Assembly (NCBI GenBank): GCA_905178155.1
Contig: CAJINV010000004.1
Location: forward strand, 11,019,655-11,083,654
Source of the DNA: Amoebophrya sp. A120
Taxonomy: Eukaryota; Sar; Dinophyceae; Syndiniales; Amoebophryaceae
Reading direction: 5' to 3'
Length of the DNA stretch: 64,000 nucleotides
Below are positions 53,401-64,000 of this stretch, one piece after another; position 1 is the stretch's first letter, and each line of letters opens with the position of its first letter. The notes beneath the pieces are model-generated. The model was not told the DNA's origin, made no database searches, and worked only from the letters and a program-made list of their open reading frames with translations. A program made the position numbers and the translations under genes.

Positions 53401-56400
53401 GAGTATGAGAATGACCACAACTAGCCGCGCTGCTACTATCGGCACAACTTTCCTGGTGCTTCTCGTTCTCCATCACCACTGGGCACGAGGCGAGCTTGAC
53501 CTCCGGGAGCTTCGCTCTCTCGAACGGTTCCTGCGCGACGTGGAGTTCCGGCAACTCCGAGATTGACGGAATGTTTGGCGCGGGAAACGGCGTGGTCCCG
53601 CTCCCAAGAGACGAGGCCGAAGATTTCTTTGAACCGCTCCTTCCCGGTTGTACCGGCGCTGCTTTGTCGACAACGCACCCCGACAACGTCTGCGCCAAAG
53701 TCTGCAGCTGCTCCTTCTTTTGCGCGTCCAGAGCAGGTGGCTTGTACTTGATCCGATCAACAAGGTTGCAGCTCCCGCCCCCAGTTGCGACGGCCCCGGA
53801 GCCCGAGGAAGGGGATCCCGGCTCGGAGAACAAAGCGTCCGCTCGGCTGACGAGGTCCTGCTGGGAAAAGGAGGGGCTGAGCAAATCTTTTTCTTGCTGC
53901 GGTGCACAGCCTCTCGGCCCCTTCATCGTTTCCCTGGGGCTTCGCCGCTGGCCTCCCGGGCCAAAGTGTTGCTGAAAGGGATCAGTGTCGAAACTGATAT
54001 TTCCTCCTGGAATGCCTCCCGCTTCCCCGGCTGCCAATCCAACCACCATCTGCGAAGAACATGTATTCGCGGCGAGAAACGATACGTGGTGGCTGCCGCT
54101 CCCGCTGGAGCTGCAACTACCAAAGGACTGGGAGTTCAGACGCGAGCTCGTGCGGGATTTCGTCACGGACAGGGGCGAGCGGCTGCGGTGCTCCGAACAC
54201 CGGGAGTGCGAACTTTGCCGCGACTGATTGATATCGTGTTTCGACAGCCGCTCCTCGTTGGTGTGCAGAGTGTTCGCCGCCTCCTCGCGAGCGCGTTCGG
54301 TATCCGTTACGCCGCTGGCGCTAGACCGAGCGGTCGACGCACGCTCGCGGCCCCGTTGGTCCTTGGGCTGCTGCTCTTTGATGTTTTTATTCCGGTGCTT
54401 GGAAGTAGAACCAGACTTGTTGTCCTCTTTCGGACCCAAAGTCCTCGGCACAGAAGCAGGAGGAGGTCCCATAGTACTGCTGCTCACAAAAAGAGCACAG
54501 TTGCCGCCCACCTGAGCCTCCATGCTTGTTTTGCTTTCTTTCGAAGCCTTCGGCGCATCACTTCTGCATCGCGACCGCCGAGAAATATTTTCACTCGTGT
54601 TTGGCGTCATATCCGAGCCGGAGGACATCCGCTCGGCGTCGCCAAACTTGTGTTTCCCCGCCGACGAAGAGGAACTACTTCCACCGATGGTGTGGCGAGG
54701 AGACGGGGTCAGGCACACACCGGCGGCTTCACCTTGAAGATGTTGACCTTCAGTGATGGTTTCTTGTTCCTGGTGGTTTTTGTTCATCTCTTTGGTGGTT
54801 TCTGATGTTTCAGAAAAACGAATTGCGTCGTCAAAGTTCATTACCCCACAACTGTCCGCACTGTCTAGCCTATCAAATGTAAAAATGTCTGGGTCTGGAA
54901 GATTACAACTACTTGTCATGCTAAATCTGCAGCATGCAAAAATCTGTGTTGCAGCATTACCAAAAGTCGCCCAATTTTGACCAAGTCGGGAGGGAGTTTC
55001 TCATGCAGGATAGGCATTAGAAAGTTCTCGCAGAATCTGTCATGCTAGCTCCGGCATTCCAGACCTCATGGGTCATGGAAAAGCTGCATGACAAACCGCG
55101 CACTCTTCCAGACCCAGACATTTTTACATTTGATATAGCCTCTCGCGCTGCAACTTTTTTTCCGTCCTCGACCCTGAATCGTTGGTGGTCGGTCTGCTGC
55201 TCTGGCTGGATATGTTGGAAAGCCGGGGGCCGCCACCGCTGCTGCCCGTATATCGTGCGTGCTGGCTACTCGTGCTCGTCCGAGACGCCCGGCGCACGTC
55301 GCCACGCTCGGGGGGAGTCTGCTCCACTTGCTCCTCGGCCGCTTCCACCTCACATTCCTCGGGAACAGGGAAGTTTGTCGCTCGCATCACGATATCTCCC
55401 GCCGGAAGGGGTAGAAAGCCGCTGCCAGGAAATTCTTGTTGAGTTTCATCATGTCGGTCGTCCTGGAAGTAATGATGATCCTCGTCGATTCTACTACTGG
55501 ACATCGCACCAGTTATTTCCGTTACTAGCGCACTCCCGCCACCACCACGATCTCCAGCATTGCTGCCGAAGCTGTTGGGTCGCTGCACCAAATCGTCCAC
55601 GTCCTGCGAAAAATCGCGCTTCACGCGGTCGCGCAGGTAGTTTTGATCGTGCGCAGCTGCAGCTCGTTCGCCATCCGGGCTGGCCGTCGCAGTGCGGGAG
55701 GCGAAGCTCATACTCATCCCGGCAGACGGCGTCCGCGCGGTCGTGGGCGTCCCTTGGCTTGAGTAGACGGGATTCGTCTGGAGGTGTGGTTGTTGTCCTC
55801 CAGGACCTCCAGGACTTTGTGTTGATCCGCCACCACCGGCTCTTGAGGACGCCACGGAATCCGTCGTGTTTGTTGTGCCCGTTCGTTTGGTCTTGTTGGC
55901 GACAGGAAGTGGTGGGAGAGCAGAAGAGCCCCGCGCAGAGAGAGGTCGTGCTCCTCCAGGGGCGGCCGCAGTAGTAGCGCCTTTAACTGTAGTAGCGCGC
56001 CCCGCGCCAGCCTCCGCAGTTGTCGTCGGACATTGAGACAGTGAACATTCCGACTCAGTGGCAGGATGAGGGTCTTTCATCTCGCGGTCGAATGCAGTAG
56101 AGCACTCTGTTCGTGTTCTTCCTGGAGGTGCCTTTGCATCCGCTAAGGAACCTGGTGTGGCAGTTGAGCCTCCACCAGGTGCAGCTGGGGGAAGGTTGCA
56201 ATGTTGATCTTTCGAACGCGAGCCTGCAGCTGCACTAGAAGCGGTACGACCACTGTGCTGCTGCTGCTCTTGCTTCTCTTTGCTGCTCAGCACCGCATTC
56301 TTCAAACCCGTCCCCAAGCCGAGCAGACTTTGCAAAGCCACATGCTTGAAAATCGACGAAGAACCCGAGCCGGAGGTATTAGACGGGCTATTCGGACTGG

Positions 56401-56932
56401 TTCGCCCATCAGCACCATTTTTGTCATGTTCCAGCGATGCTGCAGTACCGCCACTGCCCTTCTTAGCCCCATGACGGTTGAAATAGAGTGCGATACGGCT
56501 ATTTTGGCTACTAGCATTGGCAGATCCGCCTCCGGATGAAGGCCGGGCTGTACTTATCTTCAACGGGGGGGAGGTAGACGATTGACGAAACTGCTCTAAA
56601 GCTGTTCCTGTTGCTGGGCTTGCTGTCTGCGTTTGAAGCTGCAAATTCTGGCCGTCATTTGCTGCAACTCCCGCTGCTACCAACGGACTAGGTGCTCGCG
56701 GTGGTGGTCCTCCGGCAGAAGTTGGAGTGGGTACACGAGGTGGTGGCTCTCCCAAACCCGATCCCGATGCCGTCGCAACTACAAAAGATTGTTGCTGATG
56801 CTGATGCTGATCAGCGATGCCTTGCGGCGCTCCGGCCGCACTAGTGGTTGAGAGTGCCGCGCCACCTGCAAACGGGGCCAGTAGCACCACAAGGGTGGAA
56901 TAGAGGAAAAAGTAATGGCTCGACACCAGCAT
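47471..56932 (-). CDS. giant Ser-rich low-complexity protein, 3063 aa
   Basis: Two exons, 55141-56932 and 47471-54870, joined across an introner (54871-55135). The total is 9192 nt, in frame, joining KLQRERL to DSADSCGV. The ATG at 56932 is followed by a signal-peptide-like start (LVSSHYFFLYSTLVVLLAPFAGG). Nearly all the rest is low-complexity (Ser, Gly, Thr, Ala, Gln, Asp, Glu), with His-rich runs near the C-terminus (HHQHHSHHPNHH). A few denser patches could be short helices (LNLSAEEQAAMETYCLSQLD, RDRLTAVEFANQRHMLEERM). No catalytic motif or known domain is visible. It is probably secreted or attached to membrane or surface if the signal is real, otherwise a scaffold. A 3-kb-residue protein with just one introner contrasts with the crowded neighbours. 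Confidence 0.75.
54871..55135. mobile_element. introner (family A)
   Basis: A 265-bp element, repeats TAGCC at 54866-54870 and 55136-55140. Ends TATCAAATGTAAAAATG and its inverted form, with GTCTGGGTCTGGAA inside. Confidence 0.95.
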
Positions 56933-57897
56933 GGTAATTTCTCTGCAAAAATTTCTACGACGTTCTAATTCATTTTTCCTTTTGTGTTAAATCATGGAAG
57001 TGATAAGCAGATTCCAAGAGCACAGAAACAAACCTTCAAACAATGTAAGTAGGTTACACCGGTACAACCCGGTATTCCTTCGGTACAAAAGATAATTGAG
57101 AGAAATTCTCGAGGACTCGAAGTTAAAAAAGTGTCGACTAAAGAAATTCACATTGCCTATTCAACACACGCAGGACCTTCGTCCACCTGGTCCTGGATTG
57201 CGATTCGTGTGTTGATAACGTTTTTCCAAAAAGAACGAGAGCTGGTACAGTGGAAGGGCGCTGGAAGAACAAATCCAAATGCATAATGGCACCGTCGCCA
57301 ATATAAGCAGCCCTTTGAACAACTACAACAGCCAAAGGGCTCAGTGTCTTCGTTCTTTACCGGGAAAGATTCTGTATCTTGTAAGAGCACCTATCTGGGG
57401 TTGTTTGTTACATTATGTTTTCCACGAAGAAAATTTGTTCCTCGTCACCTCGATGTTCCGAGTGATCTGATGTATGAAACTAGAAATTTTGCATCTTGAT
57501 GTCTTGCACTTGCTTCAAAACTCTTATAGTACTTCTAGTTTTTTGATGGTCGTCAGTAAAACAGTGTTGGAATCAGAATCGCGCGCACTTACGCTACCTT
57601 TTGTCGTAGGTCGTGTTGCACAGTCGACATATGTACATGTCGATGGTCTTGATGTGGTTGTAGTTGTACATTTCATCTAGGTCAGTAACAAGAACTGTGA
57701 GTACAGATGAAATTGCCAATGTTCGTACAAGGGGGCACCCATCAAGTTTTACCAGGAGCACAAAGACCAAAAAGACAAGCGGGCTAGTATTGTACATAAA
57801 TTCAAAGATCGTTTTAATTTTGGAGTACGTAGTTGTCCGGCATCTGGTCGTGCGACGAGACAGGCGTCTCCGTGAGAAGCTGCACGACCAGAACATT
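56933..57897. other. spacer with an uncertain small frame
   Basis: Upstream flank of the giant gene. A minus-strand frame at 57157-57390 is Cys-rich (PFGCCSCSKGCLYWRRC) and could be a terminal exon, but no partner exon was found. Otherwise nothing recognised. Confidence 0.35.
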
Positions 57898-58663
57898 CTA
57901 GTACAGCCAGAACCCTTCGCCCTGAATCCCCCCGGCGGGTAATGATCCGTGACTGGACGCCGTTTTGAGCAGAACCCGTCTGGTCGCGTGCTGTTTGTCC
58001 GAAGATTTTCTCCCAAACCCGCCGGGTATTCTGTTTTTGCCCGGTGAGTTGCCACTTCCACCCGGAGCAAACGATCCGCCGCCAAACAGAAACCTGCCGA
58101 TCACCACCAGCGCTCGGGTGACCGAATATCAAATGTAAAAGTGTCTGGGTCTGGAAGAGCAAAAATTTGTCATGCACATTTTCCATGATCCATGATGTCT
58201 GTGATTTATGCCAAAGCATCACAGATTTTTTGAGCGCCTATCGATGCGCATCCTGCATGACAAATGCCCTCTCGCTCTCCGCGTAGCCAAATTTGACAAC
58301 TCCTCTTGCTGCTCATGCAATGCAGATCTTTTTGGCATCCAAATGCAGCATCACAAGTTTGGCTCTTCCAGACCCAGACATATTTGCATTTGATACCGGA
58401 TCGTCGTCTATCATTGCTTCCGCCGCCTGTTTTTTGAGCTGTTCCAGCATGACCTGGCCGCCCGACCCTCTCTGCGACAACAAGTCGCCCAGCCACTCCT
58501 CGCGCAGCACCGCCTGGGCCGCCATCCATTTCCGCTCGATCTCCGGCGCACGCTGCTCCCACTGCTGCCGCCGCTTCTCGCGGCGCTTGTAGGCGTCGAG
58601 GTACAGTCGATCGTGGACCAGCATGCTGTCTTCGGCGATCTTCGCCATCAGATCTTCAGCCAT
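57898..58663 (-). CDS. hypothetical small protein, 163 aa
   Basis: Exons 58401-58663 and 57898-58126 around an introner (58127-58395). The total is 492 nt. ATG at 58663. The first 85 residues are helical and charged (DRLYLDAYKRREKRRQQWEQ, AVLREEWLGDLLSQRG). The last 75 are Gly/Ser/Lys/Arg-rich. Excision joins IDDDP to VTRALVVIG. Family not recognised; the compact helical half suggests a subunit of a larger complex, which is speculation. Confidence 0.7.
58127..58395. mobile_element. introner (family A)
   Basis: A 269-bp element flanked by CCGAA (58122-58126) and CCGGA (58396-58400), one mismatch. Family-A ends with TATCAAATG and CATTTGATA tips. Confidence 0.93.
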
Positions 58664-58711
58664 GGTGGAGGCAAAAGCCGGGACTGATTCGGAAAAGAGT
58701 CATGGCTTATT

Positions 58712-60608
58712 TCATCGCGAAGATGTTTTTGGACCACTACAGATAGCGCATTTTTCGGAATCAATATTATATCGCACATGCTCCTGAAAGTGGTTGCACG
58801 AAATTGCTTTTCCTTTTGCTACAACAGCTTTCGTAACAATACCGTTATTCTCATCGTCTCCGTCCCCGGCTCCCTGCACCGCCTTGAGCAACTGCTTCTG
58901 TGTCGCTACCAATGTTCTGTCTGCGTGCTCTAGCTGCTGTCGCAACGTCGCCTCTGCGAGTTTCGATTCCGCTAGTTGAGTCGTCAAAGACTCGACCTCT
59001 GCACGCAACGCGCGGATCGTGTTGCCCTGTTCCTCTACTTTCGCGCGGAGTTTGTACCTCGATAGTTTTTCATCGGCGCAGTGCCATCGAATTCTAAGCG
59101 TATAATCCCGCACACAAGTGACAAAGATAAACCTCCATAGAGAATTTTGTTCTTCGCTGCGTTCATGCTTTATTGGCACTGTCAAACGAAACCACGTCAT
59201 CATGTGAAAGGAACTTTTCCAGCAAAGCAAGCCGAATAACAAAGTACGACTCATCCTTTCCCTGCGCTGCCTGTGCTTTCTTCAGCTCGCGCTCCAGCAC
59301 CTCGATAATGCCCTCCAATTCGGTCAACCTGGCGGACTCGAGCCCCGTACTGCTGTTCTGCAAATTCCGCACCAATTCCTCCAACGCGGCGCGCTCCCGC
59401 GCGCCCGCCTCCAGCTCCTCCTCGTACTGTTTGGCGATGGCGTCCTTCTCCGCCTGCATCACGTCCAGGGTATCCCGGAGCTCGCTGCTCAGCTGCTGCA
59501 CTTCCTGCTCTTTCAGGTTCAAACGGGTTTCTGCGGAGGCAAAGGCTTTCCTGTTTTCGATTTTGCTTCAATCAACATATATTGTTTGAAGACAGAGCGA
59601 AATGAAGAGAATACGATGACGATGAGAAGGATCTGCACATTGGAAGATTGGCGTTGATCTTTTTTCTTCACGAAAAGGAAAATAATCACATTCATCATCA
59701 TCATCATCATGTCCACTCATACATCCATGGAACAATTGACAGAGAAAAAAACTACAATACTCCATCTCTGCCAATTTCGCTTCTGCGCTTTCTGCTCTTT
59801 TTTCCATTTCCGCGCATTTTCGTTCCAGCTCTTTGTCCACGGTAATGGTTGGCTCGACTATCGTAACTTTCGACTCCCGCTCTTCTTTTTCGTTATTCAT
59901 CACCGCTTCTATCACTTTTTTCCGATCCGGCGCGTCCCCGTTTTTGTACTTTCTCTCCAACCGATCCGCGACGTCGTTGACCTTCTCCTGAATAATCAAC
60001 TCCAGCACCGGCCGCACCCCGGGGGGCAGAGACAGCCCCGCATCGAAGAACATGCGGACGTCGTCGTTTTCCAGGGTATCTAGGCCGTCCGTCATGCACG
60101 GGTCGAAATCTCGGGTTTTCTCCCGCATGTAGAGCACTTCCTGCATGTACTGCTTGGTCTGGTCCATTTTCGTCTTCTCTGCTTGTTGCACACGCTTCTG
60201 GGCCTGATAGAAAATGTGATTGTGAATTATCGGCCGGGGGGGATCATCTAACTCCTACTTCATATTGTTCAAAGTTGATGTGGATCATGCGAAGAAATCA
60301 GAATCACGGTGGGACTCACGATTCATTGTCGATGCTGGGCAACATTGAAACTGAAACACCTAAGGCAAAGGTAAAGGCAGTACCGTCAACAAATCCCTGA
60401 CTTCGACCTGGAAGAGCCTTCGCAAAACTTTCTCGACTTCGGGTAGTTCTACGACTTTGGCACCAATGACGGGGTCTTTCATCTCCACTCCAATCATCCA
60501 CTGCTCATACCCGTCCTGCACCCGCTTGGACGGACTTTCCAGGTCCGACTTCATGTTGCGAACCGAACGCATGATGGGCAGGTGGAGGTCGTGTGCAAGT
60601 GGTAGCAC
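58712..60608 (-). CDS. coiled-coil protein, at least 461 aa, 5' end unresolved
   Basis: Exons 60384-60608, 59761-60203, 59215-59550 and 58712-59093. The introns are GT-AG: 60204-60383, 59551-59760 and 59094-59214 (phases 0, 2 and 2). The sum, 1386 nt, is in frame to the stop. The protein starts with a folded part (MRSVRNMKSDLESPSKRVQ, EKVLRRLFQVEVRDLL) and then is almost entirely coiled coil (ELERKCAEMEKRAESAEAKL, RLNLKEQEVQQLSSELRDTL, KVEEQGNTIRALRAEVESL). It ends in a short Cys-containing tail (CNHFQEHVRYNIDSEKCAIC). A structural or cytoskeletal role is likely but not specific. Open frames continue upstream of 60608 after a possible 23-29 nt intron, so the real start is probably farther right. 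Confidence 0.7.
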
Positions 60609-60908
60609 CTAGAGTGGTCCTAGTGCAGCACACGGACTTGTTCTGCAGTTCTTGCCGGCTCCTCGTAGTTTCGCAGTAGAAGCGAGCCGCAAGCTCCACG
60701 CGAAGTAGGCTCGTCCGTGCTCACTGCTGCCCCCGTAGACAACAAGAGCACAGTGTTCGAAACCACATCAAAGCGATAGCGGTCCTCGCCAGAGTACTAT
60801 CGTCATCTTCTCCTCCTTAGGCGTATTTACCCCCGCATGTTGATGATCAGAGTCAAAGACATTCAAGGGGCGGGTGGGTTCTTTGAGTTCCACTTATTTC
60901 AGCCTGCT

Positions 60909-61245
60909 TTACGTATACGTGCGCATATTTTTGTCGCGTTGCACTTGCGACTGCAACGAGTAAGTACTTAGACACTGCTGGAAAAGATATTCCTGGAAAA
61001 AAACCACCCAGCCGGCTTCCACTCGCAAAAATTTTCGATACTTGCCCTTCCAGCGATAGCACACACGAGCGACGTAAAGAAAGTGTGGACACGACAACGA
61101 CCAATCGACTTACAGGAGTTTTCGAATGACAATGCGCTCGAGACATACGATGCCGGCGTCGAGGACGCGTATTGCGAAAAAAGAAAAACGACAGAGCCGA
61201 TGTGACGATGTGGAAGTGGATGAAGGGCTGCGTGAGCTGCTTCAT
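60909..61245 (-). CDS. uncertain small gene or 5' exons
   Basis: An ATG at 61245 opens a frame with GC-rich third positions (KQLTQPFIHFHIVTSALSFF) that reaches a strong GTAAGTCG donor near 61111. A second frame near 60960-61030 (KYRKFLRVEAGWVVFFQEYL) looks coding and could be the next exon. I could not fix the splice between them or decide whether they belong to the coiled-coil gene downstream. The hydrophobic first exon would suit a small membrane protein. Confidence 0.3.
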
Positions 61246-61905
61246 AAACCGGCAAATCAGGGAACCTAGTGCGGTGAAAGATGCAGCCTGCTTAGCAAAG
61301 CGTAGCAGTCGCTCTTCTGTCTTGCACCCCTTTCGGTTCCACTACGCCTGTGTCATCGACTTCAATTTCAGTCACGCTTTTTCGTTGCGCTCCATTTTTT
61401 CCACGGCCTTGCTGCTGCTTCTGCTTCTGGAGCAGGTTCTTGGAAAGGAAGCATAAACACTGCTTCGTCATCGTCGTCAACAACATTTACTCGACATTCG
61501 GAAGATAATCAAAGGTGATAACATTGGTTCTGTTTTTCGAGAAGTAGAACGAAAAGTAGAAGAGAAACGGTAGGTGGCACTAACACTATTGACGCACACG
61601 CAGTCGCAGAATTGCACTTCTATAAAAGCATGAAGAAACAAGGGTTTACATTTTACATCAGCTACTTTTGGTACATTTTGAAGATAGTCGGTAAGTGCAT
61701 TATGATCGTCACGGAGAGTGCGTAGGGAGCCGCTCCCGCTTTCTTCTGTTGATACAAATACAGTGCTATTTTCATTTTCCAGAATATTAGATACATACAT
61801 TTCAGGGGATAAGGGGGAAAAAGAAAAAACAGAAAGAATAAGAAAGTGAAACAAGAGGAAAGAAAACTTTCCCGCTCCGTGTAGTTCTACCTCCTGTTAC
61901 TCTAC
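61246..61905. other. spacer left of the last gene
   Basis: A minus-strand frame at about 61650-61800 (MYVSNILENENSTVFVSTEE) has AT-rich third positions unlike the real exons, so I do not call it. Nothing else recognised. Confidence 0.4.
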
Positions 61906-64000
61906 TCACAGAAGCTGCGCCCCCGCCGCTTCCGCAAGATTTTTCATGCGGTTTTCCGCGTGCCAGTGGTACTTGTGCGACAAAGCGTGCAACACGATCG
62001 ACACGCCGATCAGAAGCGACATGACAAAGACGGCCCCCAGCATCCGGCCCGAGGAAGTCCGTGGCGACATCTCGTCGTTGAGTTCGCCCTGGATCGTAGC
62101 GCTATGCGAAACGTAGGTCGGAGCGATGGCGATGATGTTGAAGATCTGGAGTCGTGTGGAAAAGAATTTGCAATTCATTGTACCGTTTGGCGCATGTTGT
62201 ATCTATCAACAGGAAGTGTACTATCACGCATGATGTGTGTGGAAAAGTTTGTAAGAACGAGACGACCATACGACTGCGCGTAGAAATGACCAAGAAGATC
62301 TATTCTCAATCAATCTAGGGCTTTCTACCAGCATCCAATTGGACAAGACAAATTGTCCTTCGTGCAGCCATATCCTGTGCAAAAGTATCGCACTCGTATT
62401 GCAATCATGAATCACAAATCTTTCTCTTAAGGGAAATCAGCATTGCAAATTTTATCCCTCATGCTGCGGGAATTTGTAATGCATTTATACGAGTGCGATA
62501 CTTTTTCTTTTGCAACTCATAAGCCACACCTTCATTGGAGTTCGGTACAATTGCAGCGGGAAGCAGCACTTGCACCCGGTGGCGAAAAAGAGCAGGAAGA
62601 GAAAGAGCACGATCCCGAAAATGGTCAGGCAAAACAATCCGAGAAACCGCACGAACTGCACCGCCGGGGCTGCGCTATAGACGGTCAGCTTTCTCCCGAT
62701 GAAAGGGACCTTACTTGATGTTGTTTCTTGAGGATTCATTTGGTACGGCTGGTGCGTTGTCGTAGCACTACTACTTGGAGATGATGGCACTAGTATCGGC
62801 GGTTTCACGTCCCCCGCAACCCCAGCGACCGTTTGCCACTTGGTCGCGCAGGCACTGGGATAGGCCTCGGCGGCGACACAGGTGGCAACTAAATCTCTTG
62901 CGAAGTACAGGCCCCATGTCTGGTCGTCCATCCTCCGGACCGACATGTGCAGCAAGTCCGGCTCGTAGGCGCTCCAGTTCCGTTCGACGGACGACGCGGT
63001 TTGTCCACCCGCGGTGCCGGACCCCGACCCCGCGGGCAGGTTTTCCCCAGCCGCCTGGCCGCCGAGACAGCCGTGGTTTTCGGAAACGAAGACCTTTCCC
63101 GCTTCCTCTCCCGTCCCCTGTTTCATCAGACACCGCTGCTCAATGGAGCTGATCTTGTCGAAGCGCTGCGTCCAGTAGGCCAGTTGCTCGGACCTCTTTT
63201 CCTGCTGCGAAAGCTGCAGGAGAGCTGCAGCGAGGAAGTCGTAACCATTGATCAGGGCGGCTTTGAAAGGGCTAGTACTGGTCCCCTCCTGCTGGTCGTG
63301 GAATTGTTCAGTAGCTTGATCTTCTGGCTGCTCTTGCTGCGAAGAACCCACAACAGCCCCGCCCTCTCGTCGATCACTGCTGCTGCTGCTCGGTGCTACT
63401 GCTACAACTGGTGCGTTTGTTGCTTCTGGCGACTGCGCGCCACCAGATGACCCTCCTCGCTCGCGTCGCGCGTACTTCGGGGAATGCAGCAGGTACTCTT
63501 TCACGGAGTACAGTACTCTCTTTGCCGGGCGAACCACAATTTCGTCGAGTTTGACAAGCATGTGGCGCAGCGGGGAAAAAGCTGTTTTTTCGTGCGTGAA
63601 CGCGGAATCACCGTCTTCCTCCGTTGCGTCCGCCAGTGCTTCGTTGCCAACGAGGACCTGCTGCGCTATTTGCCGGTCTTTTCGTCGTGGGGCCCAGCCT
63701 CCCTCTCGTCGGAGGAGGCCCCAACCGCGCACCGGGGGACGGGTGTCAACAACTACTGGCTCCTCGTGAAGACCTTCTTCGTTCTTCTCGTAATTGCTGG
63801 CAACTGATGTTACTGCAGCAGTACTTGCTACACCCGGTACTGTAGGTATTACCGCTGCACCTGCAGCATTAGGGAAACCACTTGCTCCAGCTCCTCCGTC
63901 CAACTTGCGAGCAGAGGTTGTTGTACCAGCGGCCTCTTCCTGCAAGAAAGACGGCGGAAGCAAAGAAGGGGTCGGAACAGTACCTAAGCCATCGGACGTG
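61906..64000 (-). CDS. multi-pass membrane protein, 5'-partial at window edge
   Basis: Exons 62527-64000 (open to the right edge), 62329-62370 and 61906-62145, with an introner (62371-62521) and a GT-AG intron (62146-62328, GTAGAA donor, CTCCAG acceptor). The visible protein is about 585 aa. The first 170 or so residues are Ala/Thr/Glu/Arg-rich. A middle part looks folded (RHMLVKLDEIVVRPAKRVLY, QRFDKISSIEQRCLMK, DLVATCVAAEAYPSAC). Hydrophobic helices follow at FVRFLGLFCLTIFGIVLFLF and MLGAVFVMSLLIGVSIVLHA, the second in the last exon. Splicing joins PMKVW-LHEGQFVLSNWML to IFNIIAIAPTYV. The first in-window TTG (63963) is not a credible start because the frame continues past it. Family not recognised. 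Confidence 0.7.
62371..62521. mobile_element. introner (family C)
   Basis: A 151-bp element, repeats AGCCA at 62366-62370 and 62522-62526. Ends around GCAAAAGTATCGCACTCGTA and the inverted form, with a small extra TTTTTC near the right end. Confidence 0.94.

Noticed and set aside
53648-54805. 385-aa plus-strand open frame
   Set aside because: It is the antisense of the Ser-rich giant gene; GC-rich third positions on the minus strand suppress stops on the plus strand.

Overview
The window is nuclear DNA of a eukaryote, most likely a syndinian (parasitic) dinoflagellate of the Amoebophrya type. The reasons are: (1) every supported gene lies on the minus strand in one long unidirectional cluster; (2) ordinary spliceosomal introns with GTATG/GTAAG-like donors and AG acceptors are present; (3) coding sequences are interrupted by many short inverted-repeat elements flanked by 5-bp target duplications, which match what is known as introner elements in Amoebophrya; (4) there are no prokaryotic features. 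The species assignment is inference. The intron elements are read directly from the sequence.

Layout, left to right (all genes minus strand): a small charged protein (197-1380); a palindrome-based satellite (1783-3640); a long disordered protein (4120-7832, 5' end unresolved); BUD31/G10 spliceosomal protein (8597-9468); a 1311-aa Ser-rich protein (10182-14928); a 1-kb retroposon-like insertion with a 16-bp target duplication (15761-16760); a CNNM/Mam3-type metal transporter (16966-20231); a broken duplicate of a downstream gene's last exon (21294-21890); a 901-aa unknown protein (22272-24977); a TRAF-zinc-finger/ankyrin protein (25887-30253); a membrane-anchored SAM-dependent methyltransferase (31339-34339); a 557-aa coiled-coil/disordered protein (35424-37611); two possible membrane proteins (38311-38925 and 38989-43744); a 1847-bp TIR transposon with an 8-bp target duplication (43877-45723); a 3063-aa Ser-rich secreted or membrane protein (47471-56932); a 163-aa protein (57898-58663); a coiled-coil protein (58712-60608 and probably further 5'); and a multi-pass membrane protein running off the right edge (61906-64000).

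The main biological signal is the introner population. I found 22 elements in 64 kb. Each begins TAT; 20 of 22 end ATA. Each is flanked by a 5-bp direct repeat (18 perfect, 4 with one mismatch). They fall into several families with different terminal inverted repeats but share an internal motif TTTGT(C/A)ATGC in both orientations. Removing exactly one core plus one copy of the 5-bp repeat restores an open frame whose total length is a multiple of three in seven genes (615, 3936, 2529, 1548, 1911, 9192 and 492 nt). The element in the eighth complete gene, 35424-37611, needs a different, GT-AG solution. Only one of the other 21 elements allows a GT-AG pair at that position, so most must be removed with non-canonical boundaries. 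One introner (39056-41572) has grown to 2.5 kb because a 1159-bp TIR element, present in two head-to-tail copies around a single N, sits inside it. Another (21473-21715) sits in one copy of a duplicated exon while the other copy has the empty site.

Exon joins were worked out by hand from splice sites, frame and family similarity. Functional calls are firm only for BUD31 and the CNNM transporter, fairly firm for the methyltransferase and the ankyrin protein, and absent for the rest.
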